Origin: Buttiauxella agrestis | GTDB lineage: Bacteria > Pseudomonadota > Gammaproteobacteria > Enterobacterales > Enterobacteriaceae | Direction of reading: 5' to 3' | DNA: 64,000 nucleotides | NCBI RefSeq assembly: GCF_900446255.1 | Contig: NZ_UIGI01000001.1 | Span: forward strand, 336,763 to 400,762 | Shown: in pieces, positions 41,557-51,363 of the stretch | How positions within the stretch are numbered: position 1 is the stretch's first letter | Layout of the letters: every line of letters starts with the position of its first letter | Program-made: the position numbers and the translations under genes | Notes under the pieces: model-generated | The model's input: the letters and a program-made list of their open reading frames with translations, nothing else | What the model was told of the DNA's origin: nothing | Database searches by the model: none

Positions 41557-41572
41557 AGTGATTTTGATCACA
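41557..41572. promoter_or_regulatory. CRP site between tsgA and ppiA
   Basis: AGTGA-TTTTGA-TCACA matches the CRP consensus at nine of ten core positions. It lies about 144 bp before ppiA and 122 bp before tsgA, which are divergent. E. coli ppiA is known to be under cAMP-CRP control. Confidence 0.65.
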
Positions 41573-41658
41573 ATAAAGATCGCCATCCATTAATTCATTC
41601 ATTTAACTTATTGATTTGTGTGAAAGTAAAAAACCGTAAATGGCTGGCGCAGAGTTGA

Positions 41659-42288
<630 letters not shown>

Positions 42289-42296
42289 AAAATTCC

Positions 42297-42321
42297 TGCG
42301 CGGGTTTCCTCCACCCGCGCA
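42297..42321 (+). terminator. hairpin after ppiA
   Basis: TGCGCGGGT (42297-42305) pairs with ACCCGCGCA (42313-42321), a 9-bp stem with a 7-nt loop, 9 nt past the ppiA stop. The following sequence has few T residues. Confidence 0.6.
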
Positions 42322-42356
42322 TTGACTTCCTTCCTGCACTTCCCCCGATTGCTGCT

Positions 42357-42374
42357 TATACTTGTGGCAAGTAT
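42357..42374 (+). promoter_or_regulatory. sigmaS-like -10 and inverted repeat before the yhfG-fic gene
   Basis: TATACT (42357-42362) within TTATACTTG resembles a sigmaS -10 element. It overlaps a perfect inverted repeat ATACTTG-TGG-CAAGTAT (42358-42374). E. coli fic is known to be sigmaS dependent and stationary-phase induced. The repeat could bind an autoregulator. No good -35 is seen, which fits sigmaS. Confidence 0.45.
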
Positions 42375-42398
42375 GGGTCGTCACGTTAGGGAGGCATC

Positions 42399-43001
42399 AT
42401 GGCAAAGAAACTGACCGATAAACAAAAGTCCCGCCTTTGGCAGCAATTGCGCAGCCGTTCGTTTCAGGCCAGTTCCCGGCTGGATATCCTTGAGCCTCAT
42501 GCGCAAGATGAGATTATCGCGCAGCGTGTAGAAACGATTGAACTTGGCCCGTTGCATCGCGGATTACCCTGGCTGTGTGCCATCCATCAGCAGCTTTTTC
42601 AGGATGTTTTCGACTGGGCAGGCGAGCTACGAGATGTTGATATTTCCAAAGGGGAGATACAGTTCTGCCATTTCGAGTACATCGAAAATGAAGGCAACGA
42701 TCTGATGCAAGAAATGGAGGACGAGCATTATCTGGTCGGACTTTCCAGAACTGAGTTTGTTCAGCGACTGTCGCATTACTATTGTGAAATTAACGTACTT
42801 CATCCGTTTTTTGTTGGCAGTGGTCGGGCGCAGCGCGTGTTCTTCGAGCAGTTAGCGATTCATGCCGGTTACATCCTCGATTGGAAAGACGTCTCGCCTG
42901 AAGCTTGGGCAACGGCCAATCAGACCGGGGCGCTGGGTGATTTGACGCTGCTCAACGAGATTTTCACTAAAGTGGTGAGTGAAGCGCGCGAAAGCGAATA
43001 G
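42399..43001 (+). CDS. fic: YhfG-Fic fusion: antitoxin N-terminus joined to Fic AMP-transferase
   Basis: One open frame of 200 residues preceded by AGGGAGG. Residues 1-28 (MAKKLTDKQKSRLWQQLRSR then SFQASSRL) match the E. coli YhfG antitoxin, not the E. coli Fic N-terminus. From about residue 43 the protein is Fic (ETIELGPLHRGL, FDWAGELRDVDI). The catalytic motif is HPFFVGSGRAQR at 135-146, with Val and Ser where canonical Fic motifs have Asp/Glu and Asn; as I recall, E. coli Fic is similarly degenerate (HPFRVGSGLAQR) but lacks the Arg. The inhibitory motif [S/T]xxxE[G/N], SRRLEG in YhfG, reads SSRLDI here (25-30). No separate yhfG is present between ppiA and this gene. It may be self-inhibited, relieved of inhibition, or decaying. 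Confidence 0.85.
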   Translation: MAKKLTDKQKSRLWQQLRSRSFQASSRLDILEPHAQDEIIAQRVETIELGPLHRGLPWLCAIHQQLFQDVFDWAGELRDVDISKGEIQFCHFEYIENEGNDLMQEMEDEHYLVGLSRTEFVQRLSHYYCEINVLHPFFVGSGRAQRVFFEQLAIHAGYILDWKDVSPEAWATANQTGALGDLTLLNEIFTKVVSEARESE

Positions 43002-43034
43002 AATAGCGCGGTTCTTTTTTACCCTGGAGCCGCG

Positions 43035-43598
43035 ATGCTACTGCTTATCGACAACTACGACTCATTCACCTGGAACCTTTATCAGTACTTTTGCGAATTA
43101 GGTGCAGAAGTGGTGGTGAAACGTAACGATGAGCTGACCCTTTCTGATATCAGCGCGTTAGCCCCAGAAAAGTTGGTTATCTCGCCAGGTCCCTGCACCC
43201 CCACCGAAGCAGGGATTTCTCTGGCGGCGATTACGCATTTTGCCGGACAGTTGCCGATTCTTGGGGTTTGTCTTGGTCATCAGGCGATTGCCCAGGCGTT
43301 TGGTGCGACGATTGTGCGTGCTGAAAAAGTGATGCATGGCAAAACCTCCGCTATTACGCATAACAATTCTGGCGTGTTCCACGGCCTGAACAATCCCCTT
43401 ACCGTCACGCGCTATCACTCTTTGGTTATCGATCCTGCAACATTACCCGACTGCTTTGACGTGACCGCCTGGACGGATAAGCAAGAGATTATGGGGATCC
43501 GTCACCGCGAGCTTGAGCTGGAAGGGGTGCAATTCCACCCGGAAAGTATTCTCAGTGAGCAGGGGCACCAGCTGTTAGCCAATTTCCTTAATCGTTGA
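43035..43598 (+). CDS. pabA: aminodeoxychorismate synthase glutamine amidotransferase subunit
   Basis: Supplies ammonia from glutamine to PabB for 4-aminobenzoate and folate synthesis. It has 187 residues. The class I triad is visible: Cys79 in GVCLGHQ and His/Glu in VQFHPESI near 168-172. It begins 33 bp after fic, the order known in E. coli where fic and pabA are cotranscribed. Confidence 0.97.
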   Translation: MLLLIDNYDSFTWNLYQYFCELGAEVVVKRNDELTLSDISALAPEKLVISPGPCTPTEAGISLAAITHFAGQLPILGVCLGHQAIAQAFGATIVRAEKVMHGKTSAITHNNSGVFHGLNNPLTVTRYHSLVIDPATLPDCFDVTAWTDKQEIMGIRHRELELEGVQFHPESILSEQGHQLLANFLNR

Positions 43599-43614
43599 TT
43601 TTTTATTGCCAGAT

Positions 43615-44906
<1,292 letters not shown>

Positions 44907-44913
44907 TCGCCCG

Positions 44914-46998
44914 TCAATTTGAGCGCCGTAAGCGGTTCAGCCAGATACCGTGATGTGGCCGCTGGCGCCATGCAACCGATGAAATGGTATGCATGGTGCT
45001 GAGGTGGCCCAACACCCGCTGTAAATGTTGCTCCATGGTACTTAGCGGCCCGCTCGGAAGCCCTTCAAGCGGGTCGAGAATATTCGCATCATTGGTTTCC
45101 CCTGGCCCATCATATTGAAGCCGCTGCTGGCATCGTTGCAGCGCAATTTCACACGATTGCAAATAACGCTGGGCGAGATCCGGCGTAAGCATGTTGTGCT
45201 CGCGGGCGAGCGTGGTCATCGCATTGATGTGTTCGACGATAAACTGGCTGTGCGTCACCCACAGTTTCATATCGGCAAGATAGTGCGAGTTAAATCCAGG
45301 TTCCTGCATCGCCTGGTTGAGCGAGTTGAATAAGGCATTGTGCGCCTGGTTGACCCTCATTCGCGAATACGCCAGCGGCGTGGGTTCCGGGTCACTGCTC
45401 AGAATCAGGCGAATCGCATCTTGATCGCGCTCCAGAGCATCGTGGGCGTTCTGGCGCAGCAAACCACTTTGCCACTGTGGCCACAGCCATACCATGCCAC
45501 CAAAGGCAATCAGGCAGCCGAGCAACGTATCTATTAAGCGCGGGACGATGTACTGCTCGGCGCTGAGGGTGATCAGTTGCAGGGTGTAAACCGCCGTGAC
45601 GGTAAAGCCAATTGTCGCCCAGCCGTAACTCTTACGAATGAACAAATAGCTGACCAGCGTAATGACCAACATCGCGGCCAGCGCGATATCTTGCGGAAAG
45701 TGGAAGTGCAGTGCGATGCCCGCTATCGCCAAACCTGCAATCGTGCCTGCCGACCGGTGAAGAATTCTCACCCGGGTCGCGCCATAGCCGTTTTGCGTCA
45801 CAAACATTACCGTCATCAAAATCCAGTAAGGTTTGGGCAGATGTAAAAACCCCCCCAAAATACTGGCGATGGTCAGCATTACACCTAATCTGGCGGCGTT
45901 ACGCAGCGCGGCGGATTTCAAAGACAAATAGCTTTTCAGTGCTGCCCAAAGTGGCAAACGACGCTGCCGGTCTTCCATCAAATCACGGATATATAACGGG
46001 CGCTGGGTGCGTAAAACACGGCCAATCCGACTGAAGTGGTAATGACAAAATTGCCCAACCGGGTTATCCGGATTTTGACGTGCGATTTTCTCGAGGGCAT
46101 CAATCTGTTTATCCATCGTGAAACGCTGTGGGAACCGATGATAAAGAATGTCATCAGCCAGCACACGTAAACGCGCCGCAATGGTCTGCGCGTTCCAGCG
46201 AATCACGGCTTCAGCGTGGCTTTTCTCAACCAGTTTTTGCACTTCGGCAGGTTGGTGAAGGCTGACGGAAATGTGTTCTTGTAAATCCAGAGCGACCTGA
46301 AACGCACGTAACAAGCGTTTGTAGCCATTTTGCTGGTTCGCCGCCAGCATGTGCAATTGCTGGTAGCAGACCGTGATCAGGTCAACGGCTTTTTGCTGCC
46401 GCTCCAGGAGCGGAGGCAGCGCTTTTTCAGGATCGGTATGCTGCGTGAGCATCCCGTATTTGGCTTCGCAGTACTCTGCCAGTTGGCGATAGAGCAGGCT
46501 TAATGATTCACGCAGTGGCTGCTCGCGCCACATCCAGAACCAAAACCAGTTAAACACGCCGTACCAAATTGTACCGCTGACATACAGCAGCATGGGCTTC
46601 CAGATGGGCATATTCCCGGCCATGCTGAGTGTAAAGATGGCGGCAATGAGTGAGGCGGGAAGCAGACGAGCGTGCAGGGAGCTGATTTCGGCTGTGACGC
46701 CCAGCAATAGCGCCATCACGGCCAATATCACCGGCAACGGCACGGAGGTATAAAGCAACAAAAGCTGCATGATCAAACTGCTGACGGCAAACAGACTACC
46801 GCCGACGATCAGGCGTTTGAAGAAGCGTTTATGGGGGGTATCAAGCCCTGCAATGTTGCAGCAGGCAGGGACTAAAGAGAAAAGCAGGCCGGACTGGAGA
46901 TTGCCAAAGAGCAAACCTACTGCCACCGGAAGGCACAGCACCAGCGTTTGCCGCAGTGCGTAGTTAACTTCAGGATGGTAGATAAGCCGACGCCACAT
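44914..46998 (-). CDS. yhfK: YhfK, FUSC-family inner membrane protein
   Basis: A 694-residue protein (E. coli 696) with two hydrophobic blocks of about five to six helices each, at roughly 15-150 and 365-500, each followed by a long cytoplasmic helical region. The repeat layout is that of fusaric-acid-resistance/YccS-like proteins. Transport substrate and role are unknown. It sits between argD and crp on the crp strand. Confidence 0.92.
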   Translation of the reverse strand: MWRRLIYHPEVNYALRQTLVLCLPVAVGLLFGNLQSGLLFSLVPACCNIAGLDTPHKRFFKRLIVGGSLFAVSSLIMQLLLLYTSVPLPVILAVMALLLGVTAEISSLHARLLPASLIAAIFTLSMAGNMPIWKPMLLYVSGTIWYGVFNWFWFWMWREQPLRESLSLLYRQLAEYCEAKYGMLTQHTDPEKALPPLLERQQKAVDLITVCYQQLHMLAANQQNGYKRLLRAFQVALDLQEHISVSLHQPAEVQKLVEKSHAEAVIRWNAQTIAARLRVLADDILYHRFPQRFTMDKQIDALEKIARQNPDNPVGQFCHYHFSRIGRVLRTQRPLYIRDLMEDRQRRLPLWAALKSYLSLKSAALRNAARLGVMLTIASILGGFLHLPKPYWILMTVMFVTQNGYGATRVRILHRSAGTIAGLAIAGIALHFHFPQDIALAAMLVITLVSYLFIRKSYGWATIGFTVTAVYTLQLITLSAEQYIVPRLIDTLLGCLIAFGGMVWLWPQWQSGLLRQNAHDALERDQDAIRLILSSDPEPTPLAYSRMRVNQAHNALFNSLNQAMQEPGFNSHYLADMKLWVTHSQFIVEHINAMTTLAREHNMLTPDLAQRYLQSCEIALQRCQQRLQYDGPGETNDANILDPLEGLPSGPLSTMEQHLQRVLGHLSTMHTISSVAWRQRPHHGIWLNRLRRSN

Positions 46999-47051
46999 AA
47001 GTCTTATTTAATCCCTTTTTACCGCAGGGGTTAGATTTTAGAGACAAAAAA

Positions 47052-47074
47052 GGCGTGTTATGAAGCAACACGCC
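47052..47074 (-). terminator. rho-independent terminator of crp
   Basis: GGCGTGTT (47052-47059) and AACACGCC (47067-47074) form an 8-bp stem with a 7-nt loop. In the minus direction it is followed by TTTTTT, 17 nt past the crp stop. Confidence 0.85.
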
Positions 47075-47090
47075 ATTTTTGAGACGGAGA

Positions 47091-47723
47091 TTAACGAGTG
47101 CCGTAAACGACGATCGTTTTACCGTGAGCAGAGATCAGATTTTGATCTTCCAGCATTTTCAAGATACGACCAACGGTTTCGCGAGAGCAACCCACGATCT
47201 GACCGATTTCCTGACGGGTAATTTTAATCTGCATACCGTCCGGGTGGGTCATTGCATCAGGCTGTTTAGCCAGGTTCAGCAGTGTCTGCGCGATACGACC
47301 AGTCACATCAAGGAATGCCAGGTTACCGACTTTCTCAGATGTCACTTGCAGACGGCGAGCCATCTGGGAAGACAGGCGCATCAAAATGTCTGGATTGACC
47401 TGAATGAGCTGGCGGAATTTTTTATATGAAATTTCAGCCACTTCGCAGGCACTTTTAGCACGAACCCAGGCACTACGTTCCTGACCTTCTTCGAACAGCC
47501 CTAACTCGCCAATGAAATCGCCCTGATTCAGATAGGAGAGGATCATTTCCTTGCCCTCTTCATCTTTGATCAGAACAGCCACAGAACCCTTGACGATGTA
47601 ATACAGCGTCTCAGCCTTTTCACCCTGGTGAATCAGTGTGCTCTTCGATGGATACTTATGAATGTGGCAATGGGACAAGAACCATTCGAGAGTCGGGTCT
47701 GTTTGCGGTTTGCCAAGCACCAT
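47091..47723 (-). CDS. crp: cAMP receptor protein CRP
   Basis: The global catabolite regulator. It has 210 residues and appears identical to E. coli CRP as I remember it. The cAMP pocket includes [18 protein letters not shown] (about 72-89) with Glu73, Arg83 and Ser84. The recognition helix is [13 protein letters not shown] near 180-192. A CRP-like site in the leader region indicates autoregulation. It is divergent from yhfA. Confidence 0.99.
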   Translation of the reverse strand: MVLGKPQTDPTLEWFLSHCHIHKYPSKSTLIHQGEKAETLYYIVKGSVAVLIKDEEGKEMILSYLNQGDFIGELGLFEEGQERSAWVRAKSACEVAEISYKKFRQLIQVNPDILMRLSSQMARRLQVTSEKVGNLAFLDVTGRIAQTLLNLAKQPDAMTHPDGMQIKITRQEIGQIVGCSRETVGRILKMLEDQNLISAHGKTIVVYGTR

Positions 47724-48037
47724 GCGCGGTTATCCTCTGTTTTATAACTGGCTACCAACGACAGGACGCTAAACATCCTGTCTGGCGTTGCAAGTATTAG
47801 AATATTCCCCACCTTGGGGAGATGGCATGCAAGTCATTCTTGCTGCCTGTAATTAGTGATGTCCTCTGCATACATGCATAACGTCAATGTATCGATGTAG
47901 CATCTGGATTGTTTTAGCATAGCTTTTGACAAGTGTCTCCTATTGTCTCGTTTCAGCTTGACGCAGGTCGCCTTCCATTGCCAGATTTGCTGAATCTGCG
48001 TACTCTGAAAGACAATTTTTTCAACGGGAGAAGTAAC
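47724..48037. other. crp-yhfA divergent regulatory region
   Basis: 314 bp between divergent crp and yhfA, without a gene. It holds the crp leader with ribosome site (CAGAGGATAAC), a CRP-like site at 47855-47870, and a TTGACA at 47926-47931 facing yhfA for which no -10 is found at the proper distance. The minus-strand sequence closely resembles the E. coli crp leader. Confidence 0.6.
47855..47870 (-). promoter_or_regulatory. CRP autoregulatory site in the crp leader
   Basis: On the crp strand the sequence reads TGCAGAGGACATCACT, close to the autoregulatory CRP site of E. coli crp (TGCAAAGGACGTCACA by memory). It lies about 130 bp before the crp start codon. Confidence 0.6.
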
Positions 48038-48442
48038 ATGCAAGCACGAGTGAAGTGGGTTGAAGGGTTAACCTTCCTTGGGGAGTCCGCTTCTGGACAC
48101 CAGATTCTGATGGACGGTAATTCTGGCGATAAAGCACCCAGTCCGATGGAAATGGTTCTGATGTCCGCTGGTGGTTGTAGCGCAATCGACGTGGTTTCTA
48201 TTTTGCAAAAAGGCCGCTACAACGTGACGGATTGTGAAGTGAAACTGACCTCTGAGCGCCGCGAAGAAGCCCCGCGTCTGTTCACACATATCAATCTGCA
48301 TTTCATCGTGACAGGCAAAGAGTTGAAAGATAATGCGGTTTCACGCGCTGTAGACTTGTCTGCTGAGAAGTACTGCTCTGTTGCGTTGATGCTGGAAAAA
48401 GCCGTAAACATCACCCATAGCTACGAAGTGATTGAAGGCTAG
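48038..48442 (+). CDS. yhfA: OsmC-family protein YhfA
   Basis: 134 residues from MQARVKWVEG, the E. coli start. It is an OsmC/Ohr-like fold with GNSGDKAPSPMEMVLMSAGGCSAIDVVSIL and a second cysteine in SAEKYCSVALML, the usual two-Cys arrangement for hydroperoxide reduction. A role in peroxide metabolism is inferred from the family. A longer opening from 47933 is rejected because it enters the crp regulatory region. Confidence 0.94.
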   Translation: MQARVKWVEGLTFLGESASGHQILMDGNSGDKAPSPMEMVLMSAGGCSAIDVVSILQKGRYNVTDCEVKLTSERREEAPRLFTHINLHFIVTGKELKDNAVSRAVDLSAEKYCSVALMLEKAVNITHSYEVIEG

Positions 48443-48472
48443 AGTGAAGTAAAAGGGCGGTGTTTAGCCGCC

Positions 48473-49345
48473 CTAATTATTGATATTCCGACCTTCCGCC
48501 AGGCGCTTAACTAACGGCGTCATGATCAACTCCATTGCCAGTCCCATCTTGCCGCCCGGCACCACCAATGTATTGATGTGGGAAATAAATGAGCCTTGCA
48601 GCATGGCGAGCAAATACGGGAAATCGATATCATCCAGACCGCGAAAATGAATCACGACAAAGCTTTCATCTAAAGATGGAATACCGCGTGCGGCAAACGG
48701 GTTAGAGGTATCTACCGTCGGTACACGCTGGAAGTTGATATGCGTGCGGGAAAATTGCGGTGTGATGTAATTGATGTAATCGTCCATCGAACGCACGACG
48801 GAATCCATTACCGCTTCACGGGAATGACCGCGCTCGCTGGTGTCGCGCACCAGTTTTTGAATCCACTCCAGGTTGACAATCGGTACTACGCCAACCAGTA
48901 AATCGACGGCATTGGCGACGTCGTGCTGCGGGGTAACGACACCGCCATGCAAGCCTTCATAAAACAAAACATCAGTCGGTTCTGGTAACGGTTGCCATGG
49001 AGTAAACGTGCCGGGAATCTGATTCCAGGGTACGGCTTCGTCATAGGTATGAAGATATTTACGTGATTTACCTTGCCCGGTTTTGCCGTATTCAATAAAC
49101 GTTTGTTCAAGTAAGCCGAAGTCGTTGGCTTCCGGCCCGAAGTAGCTGATATGGCGGCCAAGGTCACGCGCTTTACGAATCGCCATATCCATTTCAGGAC
49201 GGGTGAAACGATGGAAACTGTCGCCTTCAACTTCAGCTGCACGTAGGTTTAATTGCTGGAAGATTTTACGAAAGGCGATGCTGGTGGTGGTCGTTCCCGC
49301 GCCGCTGGAACCTGTTACGGCAATAACCGGATGTTTGGCTGACAT
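48473..49345 (-). CDS. prkB: phosphoribulokinase-like protein PrkB
   Basis: A 290-residue P-loop kinase homologous to bacterial phosphoribulokinases; its physiological substrate in enterobacteria is not known. The P-loop is GSSGAGTTTT at 12-21. Other conserved parts are EGDSFHRFTRPEMD and FYEGLHGG. It is convergent with yhfA and precedes crp on the same strand. Confidence 0.92.
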   Translation of the reverse strand: MSAKHPVIAVTGSSGAGTTTTSIAFRKIFQQLNLRAAEVEGDSFHRFTRPEMDMAIRKARDLGRHISYFGPEANDFGLLEQTFIEYGKTGQGKSRKYLHTYDEAVPWNQIPGTFTPWQPLPEPTDVLFYEGLHGGVVTPQHDVANAVDLLVGVVPIVNLEWIQKLVRDTSERGHSREAVMDSVVRSMDDYINYITPQFSRTHINFQRVPTVDTSNPFAARGIPSLDESFVVIHFRGLDDIDFPYLLAMLQGSFISHINTLVVPGGKMGLAMELIMTPLVKRLAEGRNINN

Positions 49346-49417
49346 AAGGCAACAACTCCATGGGTAGTAGCAAGTTTGGTTGGGTGAAGGCAGTTGTATT
49401 ATGCAGTATAGGCAGGC

Positions 49418-49636
49418 TTAGCCGCGAAATTGCCCGCGAGCCATGATATTCACCGTTTCATGAAGTTCTGACCATACCAGTACCGCTTCACCACTTTGCA
49501 GTTGGCGCTTAACATCAGCCACCTTTTGCTCAAGTGAGCGCTCTTGTTCACCATAATCTGTGCCTTCGCGTAATACAAAGGATTCAATCAGATTATCAAG
49601 CGTTTCGGGAGGCAGGTCTTGCCAGGGAATCATCAT
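49418..49636 (-). CDS. yheU: YheU, UPF0270 family protein
   Basis: A 72-residue cytoplasmic protein (E. coli 72) starting [20 protein letters not shown]. The longer opening to 49735 lies in yheT. It starts one base after the yheT stop, so the two are translationally linked, with prkB downstream. Function unknown. Confidence 0.93.
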   Translation of the reverse strand: MMIPWQDLPPETLDNLIESFVLREGTDYGEQERSLEQKVADVKRQLQSGEAVLVWSELHETVNIMARGQFRG

Positions 49637-49637
49637 A

Positions 49638-50654
49638 TTACTGGTCCAAAAATTGAGACAGCCATTGCGGGATGCGTTGCTCAAGCCACATTTCAGGGCG
49701 GCGTAACGTGCCCCCCACAAACCCAACATGCCCACCGTAGCGCGTAAGTTGGTATTCGATATTAGCAGGCAATATGGCTTTATCCGGGATCACATGATGA
49801 TCCATAAACGGGTCATCTTTGGCGTGGATGATGAGCGTCCGGGTTTTGATTTGTGGCAGTAATGGCATCGCGCTGCATTGACGGTAGTAGTCGATAGCAT
49901 CAGCAAAGCCGTGAATCTTTGACGTAATCAAATCATCAAACTCGCGCAGACGGCGCATTCCTTTAAGCTGACGCATATCAACAGGGAGAGTCCCCGGATA
50001 GCTTCTGAGCTTACGTGCGGCATTTTTCTTCAGCAGATTCAAAAGATAGTGCTGATAAACGCGGGAGAAGCCTTTTTCGATATGCGCGCTGCAATGTTCC
50101 AGCATCAGAGGTGCTGACACTATGACACCGGCCTGTAGCGTGCAGTCAGCACCTTGTTTAGCCATTAAACAAGCGAGCATATTCCCGCCGAGGGAAAACC
50201 CCACTGCCGCCGTCGGCACTTTGCCATAACGGGTACTGAGCCAGTCCAGGAAGTAGCTACCGTCTTCAGTTTCGCCCGAGTGGTAAATGCGCTTCATGCG
50301 ATTTGGCACACCGCTACATCCACGGAAATGCATGACTACGCCCAGCCAGCCTTGCTTGCTGGCGGCCTCAATTAAGCCGTGAGCGTATGGGCTGTGCAGG
50401 CTGCCTTCGAGACCATGAAAAACAACTAACCGTGGTTTATGCAATGCCTGGCGTGGGTCTTCGCTCCAGGCAAGATCGACAAAATCCCCATCCGGCATGT
50501 CCAGACGTTGCCAATGAGGTTTGAAATTGAGGCGACGGCGAATCAAACGCGGAAGCATGGTTTGCAGGTGCGGATTACTGACACCCTTCAACGGACGAAA
50601 TTGATCATCTTCTTCGTGATTAAAATTCAATACTGCGGGACTTGTCGTAGCCAT
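49638..50654 (-). CDS. yheT: alpha/beta hydrolase YheT
   Basis: A 338-residue hydrolase of the YheT/ABHD family (E. coli 340). The nucleophile elbow is GFSLGG with Ser154; the oxyanion region is [15 protein letters not shown] near 79-93; a catalytic His is expected in [10 protein letters not shown] near the C-terminus. The substrate is unknown. It is divergent from the LysE-type gene. Confidence 0.93.
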   Translation of the reverse strand: MATTSPAVLNFNHEEDDQFRPLKGVSNPHLQTMLPRLIRRRLNFKPHWQRLDMPDGDFVDLAWSEDPRQALHKPRLVVFHGLEGSLHSPYAHGLIEAASKQGWLGVVMHFRGCSGVPNRMKRIYHSGETEDGSYFLDWLSTRYGKVPTAAVGFSLGGNMLACLMAKQGADCTLQAGVIVSAPLMLEHCSAHIEKGFSRVYQHYLLNLLKKNAARKLRSYPGTLPVDMRQLKGMRRLREFDDLITSKIHGFADAIDYYRQCSAMPLLPQIKTRTLIIHAKDDPFMDHHVIPDKAILPANIEYQLTRYGGHVGFVGGTLRRPEMWLEQRIPQWLSQFLDQ

Positions 50655-50716
50655 ATCACACTGTTAGTTTCATTTAGTTTGCTAATTAACTTTACCGGGT
50701 GTGGAGCACCCATTTC

Positions 50717-51316
50717 ATGGAAACGCTTTTCTTCTCAATGCTTGGTTTTCTTTGGGTCGCGGCTATTACACCCGGCCCGAACAATATGTTACTGACTTCT
50801 TCCGGCGCCAATTACGGCTTTATGCGCACCATTCCGTTGATGATTGGCATCATGCTTGGGATGCAATGCATCCTGTTGCTGGTGGCCTTTGGCGTCGGTA
50901 GCTTAATCCTTTTGTATCCTGCTTTGCACCTTATCCTGAAGATTGCCGGGAGTGCTTACCTATTATGGCTGGCATGGAAAATCGGCACCGCGACCTATGA
51001 AAAACTGGAAACGGATGCGGCGCCTCCGGCTCCTATTCCATTCTGGCAGGGCGGTTTACTACAGGTTATCAACCCTAAAGCCTGGTTGATGGCACTGGGT
51101 GCAGTGGCAAGTTTTAGCCTTGCCGGTGCTCAGTACCTGCATTCCGTGGCGTTAATCAGTATCGGAATTGCGCTGGTTAACATTGTTGCAGGTATTATCT
51201 GGATTGCGTTTGGCAGCATGATCGGCAAACTGTTGCGCAGTCGCCGCTCCTGGACAATTTTCAATGTCTTTATGGGATTGCTGACCGCAGCATGTGCCCT
51301 GTTGATTTGGCATTAA
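50717..51316 (+). CDS. LysE/RhtB-family amino-acid exporter
   Basis: A 199-residue inner-membrane protein with about six membrane helices. The family signature PGPNNMLLTSSGANYGF is at about 19-35. It resembles the cysteine/O-acetylserine exporter EamB and other RhtB members. The chosen ATG follows GGAG; a GTG at 50699 would add six residues. It occupies the yheT-yheS gap, which is empty in E. coli, and so is an accessory insertion or a loss in Escherichia. The exact substrate cannot be told. Confidence 0.88.
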   Translation: METLFFSMLGFLWVAAITPGPNNMLLTSSGANYGFMRTIPLMIGIMLGMQCILLLVAFGVGSLILLYPALHLILKIAGSAYLLWLAWKIGTATYEKLETDAAPPAPIPFWQGGLLQVINPKAWLMALGAVASFSLAGAQYLHSVALISIGIALVNIVAGIIWIAFGSMIGKLLRSRRSWTIFNVFMGLLTAACALLIWH

Positions 51317-51363
51317 GTTCGCGGGCCTCATCCTTACTTTTCGAGAAGGGTGAGGCCAAACGG

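Noticed and set aside
42289-42398. Search for a separate yhfG antitoxin gene between ppiA and fic
   Set aside because: Only 110 bp are available, filled by a hairpin, an inverted repeat and the ribosome site; no frame of about 55 codons exists.
47926-47931. Perfect TTGACA facing yhfA as a promoter -35
   Set aside because: No acceptable -10 occurs 15-19 bp downstream; the sequence there is GC-containing and lacks TANNNT.
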